A stretch of 35,392 nt of DNA from Sphingomonas sp. (GCF_025353885.1 NZ_JANXNX010000097.1:1-35392); one strand, 5' to 3'; shown: positions 27,204 through 35,290, numbered from the stretch's first letter. The notes: generated by a model not told the origin, from the letters alone. Numbers and translations: made by a program.

Positions 27204-27725
27204 ATGTCAGCCTTAGACAAAGTCGAAATCATCGAAATAATGAACCTCTACGGTTTCGCGCTCGATGCGCGGGCGTGGGATTTGTTTGACTTGATCTTTA
27301 CCGAGGATGTCGAGGCAGTCTTCGGTCCCGCGGGGGCCGGATGGCACGGGCTCGAAGAATTCAAAGCTTCGTTCGAGATGTTTCACAAAATGCTCGATAG
27401 CCATCAGCATACAATGATGGGTCATGTCGTCCACGTCGATGGTGATAAGGCAAACGCCTTCAGCTATGGCAATTGGCTGCTGGTGCGAAATGCTGCCGAG
27501 GGCGGACCCAACTGGCTGGGAACCGGCTGGTATGACGATGAACTGGTCCGGACAGCAAAGGGATGGCGCATCAAGAAGCGCGTCTGTCGTCTGCAGGGTT
27601 GGACCGGAAATCCTCTCGTCCCCGAGCCCAAGCGTGAGCACCAGCCGGACATGAAGACCAACGTCCTGAATGAGCACTGTGCCGACGGCAAAATCGAATT
27701 CCTGAAAGCGATCAGGGCAAAGTAG
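27204..27725 (+). CDS. SnoaL/NTF2-like protein
   Basis: A 173-residue NTF2-fold protein of the SnoaL_4 / scytalone-dehydratase-like type, with an AGGAGC site before the ATG and 2 bp after the hydrolase stop. The N-terminal helix has Tyr16 and Asp21 (LYGFALDARAWD), a middle segment has HQHTMMGHVVHVDGDKA (His69, His74) and the sheet continues into a KGWRIKKRVCRLQG strand. These Tyr/Asp/His positions are used as acid-base residues in dehydratase and cyclase members. The C-terminal 35 residues are extra. A dehydratase, isomerase or product-stabilising role is plausible, but not demonstrated. Confidence 0.75.
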   Translation: MSALDKVEIIEIMNLYGFALDARAWDLFDLIFTEDVEAVFGPAGAGWHGLEEFKASFEMFHKMLDSHQHTMMGHVVHVDGDKANAFSYGNWLLVRNAAEGGPNWLGTGWYDDELVRTAKGWRIKKRVCRLQGWTGNPLVPEPKREHQPDMKTNVLNEHCADGKIEFLKAIRAK

Positions 27726-27729
27726 TCAA

Positions 27730-29283
27730 ATGAAGGACGTGGTCATCGTTGGCGCGGGCCCAGTCGGCTTGTTCGCTGCCCTGTTGCTCGATCAGCAGGG
27801 TCTATCCGTCGATCTTTACGAACGGTGGCCAAGTTTCTACCCGCTGCCCCGCGCCTGTGGTGTCGACCATGAAATCATTCGCCAAATTCAGAGTCTTGGT
27901 CTGATGACGGATATGGAACCTCTGCTTGATCCGGTCATGGGACCGGGCAAAAACTACGAATTCCACGACGCCAATCACGAAACATTGCTCAAGATCGATT
28001 GGAACCGGCCCGGCTCGTCCGGCTGGGCACAGATGAATATGTTTTATCAGCCCGAGGTCGAGGCGATGATGCTCAGTCGCCTCCGCCAATCCTCACGCGT
28101 CACCATTCATCACGGGCGCGAACTGGTTTCGTTTGAACAGAGCGACGACCACGTGGCGCTCATATTCTGTGAGACGGAAAACCCGGCGACGCATTTCACG
28201 GCGCGGGCGCGCTATGTCATCGGAGCCGATGGTGCACGCAGTAAGGTGCGCGACCTTCTCGGGATCAAGCCCATTGATCTGGGCTTCGCGTATGACTGGC
28301 TGGTTGTCGATGTCGTCCCGCATGACAAGCAGCGCGTTTGGTCGCCCTACGTCGTTCAATATCTCGACCCCCGGCGGCCGACGACGCTGGTTGGCAGCGG
28401 CCCCCACCGCAGGCGCTGGGAGTTTATGTGTCTCCCCGGCGAGTGCGTTGAGGACCTGAATTCTATCGAAACGACGTGGAAGCTTCTGGAGCCGTGGGAC
28501 ATTAATCCCGACAACTCGACTGTTGAACGCCACACGGTCTACACATTTCGGGGAAGCTGGGCCGACCAGTGGAAACAGGGTCGCATAATCCTAGCAGGCG
28601 ATGCCGCCCACACGATGCCGCCCTTCCTCGGCCAGGGGTTATGCGCTGGAATGCGCGATGCCTTCGCCTTGAGCTGGCGACTAAGCGATATCTTCAACAA
28701 AGGAGCTTCTGACGCTTTGCTAGAGTCCTACGGCCCGGAACGTCGCGAACATGTATGCGAGATTATCAGGCAAGCCGTGGAACTTGGCCGCCTTATTTGC
28801 ATGGTCGATCCCGCGGATGTGAAGATTCGGGATGCGCAAATGAAGGCAGCGATGTCGAATCCCTCGCTTGGGCTGAAACCCCCACCCGAGCCACGGCTGG
28901 GGTTCGCGGGCCTCTACCGAATTACAGACGAACATGCAGGCTATCTATCGGTCCAAGGTCATGTGAGCCGAAACGGCCGACGAGGTCTTTTCGACGACGT
29001 CGCCGGTGGTGGCTGGCAGCTGCTGATGCGAAACAGTGGAGCACCCGCAGCGCGCGGTAGTAAAGCCCAGGCATTTGTCCGTGATTTTGGCGTTATCGTG
29101 GCTAATTTCGGTCCCGGCGGCGATACGGAGGACCTGGACGGTGTGTACTCGGAATGGTTCGATCGTCTGGGTGACGACGCCGTTCTGGTTCGCCCGGATT
29201 ATTATGTGTTTGGGACATCTTCGCTCGAGGGCGTCGATGCACTTCTTGGGTCTGCGCGCGATGCTTTGGCGTTTGCCGACTGA
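27730..29283 (+). CDS. FAD-dependent aromatic hydroxylase, MhpA/PHBH-like (class A)
   Basis: A 517-residue single-component flavin hydroxylase. The FAD-binding GxGxxG is VVIVGAGPVGLFAALLL (residues 4-20), the DG motif is GADGARSKVRDLLG (from residue 165), and the GD motif is AGDAAHTMPPFLGQGLCAGMRDA (residues 289-310). Length and segments such as QPEVEAMM, VVDVVPHD, RRWEFMCLPGE and MRDAFALSWRL match 3-(3-hydroxyphenyl)propionate hydroxylase (MhpA) more than PHBH. It would add a hydroxyl to a phenol using NAD(P)H and O2. It begins 4 bp after the SnoaL-like gene, and its stop overlaps the Dabb-domain gene (TGATG). The substrate is unknown, but ring hydroxylation before extradiol cleavage is the natural role. 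Confidence 0.88.
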   Translation: MKDVVIVGAGPVGLFAALLLDQQGLSVDLYERWPSFYPLPRACGVDHEIIRQIQSLGLMTDMEPLLDPVMGPGKNYEFHDANHETLLKIDWNRPGSSGWAQMNMFYQPEVEAMMLSRLRQSSRVTIHHGRELVSFEQSDDHVALIFCETENPATHFTARARYVIGADGARSKVRDLLGIKPIDLGFAYDWLVVDVVPHDKQRVWSPYVVQYLDPRRPTTLVGSGPHRRRWEFMCLPGECVEDLNSIETTWKLLEPWDINPDNSTVERHTVYTFRGSWADQWKQGRIILAGDAAHTMPPFLGQGLCAGMRDAFALSWRLSDIFNKGASDALLESYGPERREHVCEIIRQAVELGRLICMVDPADVKIRDAQMKAAMSNPSLGLKPPPEPRLGFAGLYRITDEHAGYLSVQGHVSRNGRRGLFDDVAGGGWQLLMRNSGAPAARGSKAQAFVRDFGVIVANFGPGGDTEDLDGVYSEWFDRLGDDAVLVRPDYYVFGTSSLEGVDALLGSARDALAFAD

Positions 29284-29582
29284 TGACAAATGGATCGGTG
29301 ACCCATGTCGTGATTTTCACATGGATAGCCGAGGCTAGCGACGTGCAGATCAAAGCTTTTGGCGCTGCGCTTACCGGATTGGCGAAAAGGCTTTCCGACA
29401 TGGTCACGATGCACCACGGCCCTGATCTGAGGTTCCGCGACGGAAATGGCGATTACGCCCTGATCGCCACGTTCCGCGACCGGGCAGGTTGGGATGCATA
29501 TCAGATGCATCCCGAACACAAAGCTTTTGTTCGGGACTTCGTCGTGCCGTTGCAAGCCACCCGGATCACTATCCAGTTCTGA
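29283..29582 (+). CDS. Dabb (stress-responsive alpha/beta barrel) domain protein
   Basis: A 99-residue protein that is essentially one ferredoxin-like Dabb domain: VTHVVIFTW strand 1, a helix, a strand with GDYALIATF, and a last helix with WDAYQMHPEHKAF. The Tyr73-x-x-His76-Pro-x-His79 motif is the common Dabb pattern and coincides with Tyr72/His75/His78 of olivetolic acid cyclase, where Tyr72 and His78 are catalytic. Most Dabb proteins are uncharacterised, so cyclase activity is not implied. Translation is coupled to the FAD hydroxylase by a one-base overlap, so it is part of the pathway operon. Confidence 0.8.
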   Translation: MTNGSVTHVVIFTWIAEASDVQIKAFGAALTGLAKRLSDMVTMHHGPDLRFRDGNGDYALIATFRDRAGWDAYQMHPEHKAFVRDFVVPLQATRITIQF

Positions 29583-29598
29583 ATTTGAGGCCGCCTTC

Positions 29599-31137
29599 AT
29601 GACCCATGCAACGAAAACGACTGAACTGATCTATCCGGAAGGAAATATCTTCTCTCTGTTCGAGTCAGCAGCGACCTTGAACGCCGGGCGACCCTTCCTG
29701 ATCGTGGATGGCAAGCCGTTGATGACCTATTCAGAGATGCTTGCCGACACGAGCCGTGCTGCCGCATGGCTTCGATCAAAGGGGATCAAACCGGGGGATC
29801 GCGCCATCATTCAGGCGCACAAATCGCCCGTAGCAGTAATCTTTTATCTTGGTTGCCTGCGGGCGGGCATCGTCTTCATTCCGCTCAACACGGCTTATCA
29901 GGCGAGTGAACTGGCCTATTTCCTCGACGACGCAGCGCCTGCGCTTCTCGTCGCGAGCGCTGGGCTGCCAGCTGAAAGTGTGCTCTTCGCGGGTGAGCGC
30001 GCGATCCTGACCGGCGACCTCGAGACTTCTCCGTGGGCGAAATTCGACGAAGCACCCCCCGTGGCCGACGTCGGGCGGGACGACCCTGCGGCGATCCTCT
30101 ACACTTCGGGCACAACCGGTAGGTCAAAAGGTGCAGTACTGACACACGGTAATCTGTCGTCGAACGCGATCGTGCTTGGCCGGGCATGGCATTGGCAGAA
30201 TGACGACGTCCTGCTGCACGCATTGCCGATCTTTCACGCCCATGGGCTATTCGTTGCGCTTCACCTAGCACTCCTTCACGCCTCGCCGATCCTGTTTCAT
30301 GATCGGTTCGATGTGTCGGCGGTGCTTCGCGATCTCCCTGCTTCGACCGTTTTCATGGGTGTGCCCACCTTTTACACGCGGTTGCTTTCCGAACCTTCTT
30401 TCGACGAGTCGCTTTGCAAGGGCATTCGTCTGTTCGTCAGTGGCTCTGCCCCGTTACTGGACGCGACCTTCACAGAATTCCAGCAGCGGACGGGGCACGT
30501 GATCCTTGAGCGTTATGGCATGACCGAAGCGTTGATGGTGACAGCCAACCCGTATGACGGGCCGCGTATTGCCGGAAGCGTCGGACCTTCACTCCCTGGC
30601 ATCTCGGTCCGCGTGGTGGCTGAAGATCGTCAGCCGGCAAAACCAGGAACGCCCGGTATCCTGGAGATCAAAGGTCCGAACCTTTTTGATCGCTACTGGC
30701 AAAATCCCGAGAAGACCGCTGAGGACCACACTGCCGACGGATACTTTATCAGCGGGGACATCGCGACAATCGACGATGCGGGTTATGTCCGTATAGTCGG
30801 GCGCGCCAAGGACCTGATCATCACCGGCGGCTACAACGTCTATCCCAAAGAGGTTGAGCTGGCGATCGATGCGATTAACGGCGTGCTCGAAAGCGCCGTT
30901 ATCGGTGTGCCGCACGCCGACTTCGGAGAGGGCATTGTGGCGGTCGTCGCGCTCGAGGCGGGAACAACGCTGCAGGCCGATGACATTGCCGCTACGTTAA
31001 GCGCTGAACTTGCAGCGTTCAAACGCCCCAAGCGCATCGTGATCGTTGACGACCTGCCACGAAATGCAATGGGCAAGGTCCAGAAGGCCGAGCTCCGCAA
31101 CTTACATCAGAGCATCTTCACACAACCAGTTCGTTGA
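29599..31137 (+). CDS. Malonyl-CoA synthetase (MatB)-like acyl-CoA ligase
   Basis: A 512-residue ANL-superfamily acyl-CoA/AMP ligase. The P-loop is LYTSGTTGRSKGAVLTHGNLSS, the A5-type motif is LERYGMTEALMVTANP, the hinge is YFISGDIATIDDAGYV...GRAKDLIITGGYNVYPKEVE, and the catalytic lysine is Lys493 in NAMGKVQK. By eye it matches MatB in HALPIFHAHGLFV, MGVPTFYTRLL and SGSAPLLDATFTEFQQRTGH. The acid-binding loop differs: TETNMNTSNP in MatB against TEALMVTANP here. So it probably activates a small acid related to malonate (inference). I used the ATG at 29599 (GAGG upstream) rather than 29494, which overlaps the Dabb gene. Confidence 0.8.
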   Translation: MTHATKTTELIYPEGNIFSLFESAATLNAGRPFLIVDGKPLMTYSEMLADTSRAAAWLRSKGIKPGDRAIIQAHKSPVAVIFYLGCLRAGIVFIPLNTAYQASELAYFLDDAAPALLVASAGLPAESVLFAGERAILTGDLETSPWAKFDEAPPVADVGRDDPAAILYTSGTTGRSKGAVLTHGNLSSNAIVLGRAWHWQNDDVLLHALPIFHAHGLFVALHLALLHASPILFHDRFDVSAVLRDLPASTVFMGVPTFYTRLLSEPSFDESLCKGIRLFVSGSAPLLDATFTEFQQRTGHVILERYGMTEALMVTANPYDGPRIAGSVGPSLPGISVRVVAEDRQPAKPGTPGILEIKGPNLFDRYWQNPEKTAEDHTADGYFISGDIATIDDAGYVRIVGRAKDLIITGGYNVYPKEVELAIDAINGVLESAVIGVPHADFGEGIVAVVALEAGTTLQADDIAATLSAELAAFKRPKRIVIVDDLPRNAMGKVQKAELRNLHQSIFTQPVR

Positions 31138-31155
31138 AATCTCGGGAGAGACACT

Positions 31156-31971
31156 ATGCATATCGTCACATTTCGCCACAACGGTTCCGTTCAGCATGGC
31201 GTTCTTTCGGGTGAGACGATCGACGTGCATCCCGACGCCATTTCCGCTGTCGATCTCGCCATTAATGGGCCTTCGGGACCGGCAGCCGACGCGGTGGCGC
31301 TGTCGACCGTTGAATTGCTCCCGCCGGTCCCCCACCCAGGCAAAATCATCTGCATCGGCCTTAATTACCGTGCGCATGCCATTGAGGGCGGCAATCCAAT
31401 CCCCGATTACCCGGCGGTGTTTCTTCGCGTGAACACTTCGTTGACCGCCCCGGAAGGGAACATCACTTATCCCGAATGCTCCGACCAGCTAGACTATGAA
31501 GCTGAACTTGCGGTGGTGATCGGCAAGACGGCAACGAGCGTCAGCGTCGCGGACGCACTCGATTATGTCGCGGGCTACAGCTGTTTCAACGATGGCTCGG
31601 TGCGGAATTACCAACGCAAGTCGACCCAATGGACCATGGGCAAGAATTTCGATTGCACGGGCGGGTTCGGCCCGGCACTCGTGACCCCTGACGAACTCCC
31701 TGCGGGGGCGTCGGGGCTGCGGATCGTGACCCGGCTTAACGGCAGTGTCATGCAAGACAGCGACACCGCAGACATGATCTTCGACGTTGCATCACTGATT
31801 GCAACATTGTCGGAAGCGATGACGCTCGAGCCGGGCGATGTGATCGCAACCGGCACGCCGTCGGGTGTCGGCTACGCCCGCAAGCCGCCCGTGTTCATGA
31901 AGCCGGGCGATGTCTGCGAGATCGAGATCGAGCGCATCGGTGTCCTTACCAACACGATCGTACGGCGTTGA
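31156..31971 (+). CDS. Fumarylacetoacetate hydrolase-family protein
   Basis: A 271-residue FAH-fold enzyme, usually an acylpyruvate or fumarylpyruvate C-C hydrolase, hydratase or isomerase. Seen: KIICIGLNYRAHA, the Mg2+-ligand pair in DYEAELAVVIGK (Glu115, Glu117), FNDGSVRNYQR with Asp146, KNFDCTGGFGPALVTPDE, and the end LEPGDVIATGTPSGVG. It would hydrolyse or isomerise the ring-cleavage product from the VOC enzyme, giving pyruvate- and acid-type fragments (inference). A GGAGAG ribosome site precedes the ATG, and the gene is 18 bp after the ligase. Confidence 0.9.
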   Translation: MHIVTFRHNGSVQHGVLSGETIDVHPDAISAVDLAINGPSGPAADAVALSTVELLPPVPHPGKIICIGLNYRAHAIEGGNPIPDYPAVFLRVNTSLTAPEGNITYPECSDQLDYEAELAVVIGKTATSVSVADALDYVAGYSCFNDGSVRNYQRKSTQWTMGKNFDCTGGFGPALVTPDELPAGASGLRIVTRLNGSVMQDSDTADMIFDVASLIATLSEAMTLEPGDVIATGTPSGVGYARKPPVFMKPGDVCEIEIERIGVLTNTIVRR

Positions 31972-31994
31972 TGCAAGCAACTTCAGGAAAATCC

Positions 31995-32585
31995 ATGTCT
32001 TCGAATCTGCTCGGTATATCAGGGAGCCTGCGAGCAGGTTCCTTTTCAACTGCAATTTTGCACGCGCTCGCTGAAGCGACCGCATCTCGGGCACGCTACG
32101 ACTTTGCCGATATTGGCTCGGTTCCACACTTTAATCAGGACCTTTACGTCGAGCCATTGCCGCGGTCGGTAGTGCACCTGCGGAACCAGATTGCAGCCGC
32201 AGACGGTATAGTCATCTCGTCCACCGAATATAATCACGGCATACCGGGCGTGCTTAAAAACGCGCTCGACTGGGCTTCGCGCCCGCACAACGGATCGCCG
32301 CTTCGAAACAAGCCGGTACTGATCGTCACTTCCTCACCGGCGGCGACGGGCGGTGTGCGTGCGCAATATCAGATCCGAGAGACGCTTGTCTCTGCGCTGG
32401 CCCGGCCGGTCAACACGCCGGAAATCGTTATCGGCCTTGTAGTCGGCAAAATGATAGACGGTCGCTTTCACGACCCTGCCGTTATCGACTTTGCCCTCAA
32501 CGGGTTCGCCAAGTTGTTCCACGAAATCGCGGCACTCGCGAAAGTGCAAGAAGGAGACGTTGATGGAAGTCGTCAAATACGCTGA
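31995..32585 (+). CDS. NAD(P)H-dependent FMN reductase (SsuE/AzoR-like)
   Basis: A 196-residue flavodoxin-fold protein. The FMN phosphate loop is LGISGSLRAGSFSTAIL and the isoalloxazine-side motif is SSTEYNHGIPGVLKNALDWAS, both hallmarks of the NADPH-dependent FMN reductase family. It could supply reduced flavin to the HsaA-like monooxygenase encoded upstream, or reduce quinones formed from dihydroxy aromatics. I used the ATG at 31995 (AGGA 7 bases upstream). ATG 31971, overlapping the FAH stop, is an alternative. The 3' end overlaps the cupin start. Confidence 0.85.
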   Translation: MSSNLLGISGSLRAGSFSTAILHALAEATASRARYDFADIGSVPHFNQDLYVEPLPRSVVHLRNQIAAADGIVISSTEYNHGIPGVLKNALDWASRPHNGSPLRNKPVLIVTSSPAATGGVRAQYQIRETLVSALARPVNTPEIVIGLVVGKMIDGRFHDPAVIDFALNGFAKLFHEIAALAKVQEGDVDGSRQIR

Positions 32586-32916
32586 GGCCCCGTTCTATAC
32601 TGCACCCAACCACGATGGCGTAACGTCCCGTCGGTTGCAGGGGGGAGATGCCAGCAGTGCGGACTGTGCGTGGGTGGCATATTCGGAATTCCCGGCGGGC
32701 GTTGTGGTGCCGATGGATGTCGGCACTTTCGGTAAGATTTATGTCGTCACCCAAGGGGTGTTGACCGTGAGACAGGAAGACGGCGTCCGTCACACGCTGG
32801 CAGAACGGGACAGCATCTTCATTGCCGCAGGCGAGGCGCGCTCGATCATCAACGACAGCGGACGTCCCGCCGCGATCCTCGTGATCACCTCTGCACCGAT
32901 AACACCGAACGAGTGA
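32563..32916 (+). CDS. Small cupin-domain protein without the HxH metal motif
   Basis: A 117-residue single-domain cupin. AAGGAG precedes the ATG, which overlaps the reductase gene. The first cupin motif, normally G-x5-H-x-H, reads GVVVPMDVGTFGKIYVVTQG, so the metal-binding His pair is missing. The second motif is AERDSIFIAAGEARSIINDS. A metal-free binding or scaffolding role is more likely than dioxygenase activity. The next reading frame, a flavin reductase, begins at about its stop. Confidence 0.75.
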   Translation: MEVVKYAEAPFYTAPNHDGVTSRRLQGGDASSADCAWVAYSEFPAGVVVPMDVGTFGKIYVVTQGVLTVRQEDGVRHTLAERDSIFIAAGEARSIINDSGRPAAILVITSAPITPNE

Positions 32917-33172
32917 AAACGGGCAGAGCGAAGTTCGCGACGCGCTCAGAGCGTTTGCTACCGGCGTGGCGATTGTCACGACGACCGACAATTTGGGCGC
33001 GCCCATCGGTGTGACCGCAAGTAGCTTCATCGATCCATTGGGCGAAAATGAATTTGAGAGCGGATCACAATCGAATGCGAGGGTCAGCGACCTTCGGGTG
33101 CACGGTTATTCCATAGTTCGATATAAGTGTGCGGTCTTCGCGCTCGCAAGGCGCAGCTTTGGGACGCCCTGA
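32915..33172 (+). pseudogene. Truncated HpaC/RutF-type flavin reductase
   Basis: From 32930 to about 33034 the frame reads EVRDALRAFATGVAIVTT, then GVTASSF: the start of the flavin reductase-like domain (partner reductase of two-component monooxygenases). After GVTASSF the sequence becomes unrelated (IDPLGENEFESG...) and ends at 33172. About 75-80% of a ~160-residue enzyme is missing. The open frame after the stop at 32900 has no ATG, GTG or TTG, so the 5' end may also be damaged. This marks a break in the operon. Confidence 0.7.
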
Positions 33173-33593
33173 CGGGTAAATCGAACATGGCTGTGGTATT
33201 TGGGATTTGGCAGCAGCTTCTGTTATTTGTCAGAACGCTGGTCTTGACGTTGCTGTAACGCCTTTAGCGGCAGGGCGGTTCGCAATTGAAGCTGTTTCGC
33301 TAGGTAATTGATGCGGTTGATGAACAATCCCCCACGTCCCAGCAGGCAGCGCGCAGACCGATCCTATAATTTCTACACAGACCTACGCGGGTCATAACCA
33401 AGGGATTTCCCTTATGTTTTTTAGGGGCTCAGAAAGATCCAAAAGTCTGGAGCGGGTGAAGGGATTTCAATAAACTATTAGGATTAAACAATAAAATCTG
33501 TCAGTATTGCCCACACAGAACCTACACAGACACGGCATATCAAACACTTACGCCGCCAATCTGCACAGTTTCTGCACAGTGGGAAACAGCGAC
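33173..33593. other. Non-coding, repeat-rich leader of the integrase gene
   Basis: No convincing gene is visible in about 420 bp, which has lower GC than the flanks. CTRCACAG-type repeats are clustered: CTACACAGAC at 33373-33382 and 33522-33531, TCTGCACAGT at 33560-33569 and 33571-33580 (11 bp apart), with a related CACACAGA at 33512-33519. These may be integrase or excisionase binding sites, or autoregulatory operators, but they lie 1.7 kb from the tRNA crossover. Confidence 0.45.
33400..33413 (+). terminator. Hairpin followed by T-run, upstream of the integrase gene
   Basis: AAGGG-ATTT-CCCTT (AAGGGA / TCCCTT arms) is followed by ATGTTTTTTAGG, an intrinsic-terminator-like arrangement on the plus strand. 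It could stop readthrough from the broken catabolic operon into the integrase gene. Confidence 0.45.
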
Positions 33594-34889
33594 ATGGGTT
33601 TCATCCTCGATAAAGAGCAGGTCAAGCCGGGCCTCATCATCTTCCGCAGGGGCGATGTCGGGCACGACCAGTATTACTGCCGGGTGAGAATCCAGAATGT
33701 GGACCGCTACAAAACAATCTCTCTGCGGACGTCGGATCGGCAAACAGCGCGCGACCTCGCGATGGATCAGGATGCCGATATCCGGTTCCGGGTGAAGCAT
33801 GACGTTCCCGTGTTCAATCGACCCTTTTCACAGGTCGCCGAAGAATACGCGGACGCACAGCAGCGGCGGGCAAATGCGGGCGAGGTCAGCCAGGGGCGGG
33901 CCATGAATGTCAAAAACAAGGTCAACGGGCCGCTCAACCTCTATGTCGGCAGCAGTCAGATTCATTTGGTCAGCCAGGAGCGCTGGTCGGAATATCCGTT
34001 GTGGCGGCGCGAGAACGGCGTCGGTCGCCGCGCCGGCATCATCAGTGATTCCACCATTCGGATCGAGATGAGCATCTTTGCCGCTGTTATGAACTATGCG
34101 GTGAGCAAGCGCTACGTGCCCGCCCACCATCGGTTTGAGGGAATGCCGAAACTTAAAACAAATCGCCGCGATGAATTCACGCTGGAGGAATACCGCAAGC
34201 TGCACAGCGCCGGCCGCAAATGGATGAAGGAGGCGACCACGGCACAGGGCATCTGGTATCGCCAGATGTGCTACAATTTCATTCTGATCATGTGCAACAC
34301 CGGGATGCGGCCAGTCGAAGCCAAAAACATGCGTTGGCGCGATATCACCACAGCACGCGACAAGGATGGCAGCGATATCCTGGTCATCTATGTGCAAGGC
34401 AAGGGCAAGATGCGCAAGCTCATCGCGCCCAAGAGCGTCGGCGAATATCTTGACCGCGTTCGCGCGCATTCCAAAGCGACCAAACCCGATGACGCGGTTT
34501 TCACGATCATCAACGGGAAACCCGCCGTCTGGCTATACCGAGATACCGTCGAGGAATTGCTGAAATATGCGAACCTGCGCGACGGACCGAGCGGCATTCC
34601 GCGCACCACTTATTGCTTCCGCCACACCTATGCGACGTTCAGATTGTCGGCAGGTGTCGATGTCTATATCCTCGCCCAGCAAATGGGCACATCGGTCAAG
34701 ATGATCGAGCAGCATTATGGGCATGTGAACACCATCAAACACGCCGACCGCGTGTTGATGGGCATTGGCGGATGGGACGCGATGCACACCGAAATGGATG
34801 CCGAGATCGACGCTGAAGAAGCAACCGCCAAAGCGCGGCAAGCCGTAAAATCGAAACAGTCAGTTCGACCTTCCCGCTTCAAAGGCTGA
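33594..34889 (+). CDS. Tyrosine recombinase / integrase of an integrative element
   Basis: A 431-residue phage-type tyrosine recombinase. The first ~120 residues resemble an arm/core-binding domain. The catalytic domain shows Arg239 in NTGMRPVEAKNMRW, the beta-hairpin Lys in GKGKMRKL, Arg343-His344 in YCFRHTYATFR (the usual box II His is Tyr340 here), GTS in place of the usual GH before the nucleophile, and the nucleophile Tyr375 in MIEQHYGHV. The ATG at 33594 is used. A start at 33507 adds 29 non-homologous residues that overlap the repeats. The C-terminal tail is Ala/Lys-rich. It lies about 400 bp from a tRNA-Leu 3' fragment, its probable attachment site. Confidence 0.92.
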   Translation: MGFILDKEQVKPGLIIFRRGDVGHDQYYCRVRIQNVDRYKTISLRTSDRQTARDLAMDQDADIRFRVKHDVPVFNRPFSQVAEEYADAQQRRANAGEVSQGRAMNVKNKVNGPLNLYVGSSQIHLVSQERWSEYPLWRRENGVGRRAGIISDSTIRIEMSIFAAVMNYAVSKRYVPAHHRFEGMPKLKTNRRDEFTLEEYRKLHSAGRKWMKEATTAQGIWYRQMCYNFILIMCNTGMRPVEAKNMRWRDITTARDKDGSDILVIYVQGKGKMRKLIAPKSVGEYLDRVRAHSKATKPDDAVFTIINGKPAVWLYRDTVEELLKYANLRDGPSGIPRTTYCFRHTYATFRLSAGVDVYILAQQMGTSVKMIEQHYGHVNTIKHADRVLMGIGGWDAMHTEMDAEIDAEEATAKARQAVKSKQSVRPSRFKG

Positions 34890-35290
34890 CTCCGCATCGC
34901 TGATGCTCTTGGGAGGCTGGCGTTTGCGCCGGTCGCCCGATGTGCCGCTGGCACCCTTAATCGGGATACCGGCCAAGCGGACAACGGAACCAGGTGCGCC
35001 GAGCCTCAAGCACCCTGTTGCCCGCGTCTTCTCCGCAATTGTCGCCACTTCGCCGCTGGCGAGCTTAAAGTGGTGCAACGCGGACCACTCCCATCGATAA
35101 AAGCAAATATTCGCGCGCTTAATGATGCCAGCGTTCCTCGTGGCCGCGCTTCGAGCATGCCATTATTTACACACATGCTTGCACATTCGCGTTCCAAAAC
35201 TGGCTGATTTCCGTTAGCTTCTCGAACGTCCGATCGCAGGACGTTTCGAGGGCACGGATTTCTGCGGTATTCGAAGGTAGTCTCGTCCCA
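34890..35290. other. Non-coding gap between integrase and tRNA-Leu fragment
   Basis: No supported gene is visible. Short minus-strand frames exist, but two of them read through the antisense of the tRNA fragment and are artefacts. The bases just left of the tRNA homology (35264-35290) do not complete the tRNA: positions 35286-35290 (TCCCA) cannot pair with the anticodon-stem strand TCCCG. Confidence 0.5.

Noticed and set aside
29494-29598. A longer N-terminus of the MatB-like ligase overlapping the Dabb gene
   Set aside because: The extra 35 codons lie in the Dabb coding sequence, and the ATG at 29599 has its own GAGG site and the family N-terminus.
33507-33593. A 29-residue N-terminal extension of the integrase
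   Set aside because: It overlaps the CTRCACAG repeats and has no family similarity. The ATG at 33594 fits the domain start.
35264-35290. Possible 5' half of tRNA-Leu (GCGG and GGTAG are present)
   Set aside because: The spacing is about 5 bases short and the anticodon-stem strand cannot pair with TCCCG, so this is not a functional tRNA. Similarity is weak and may be chance.
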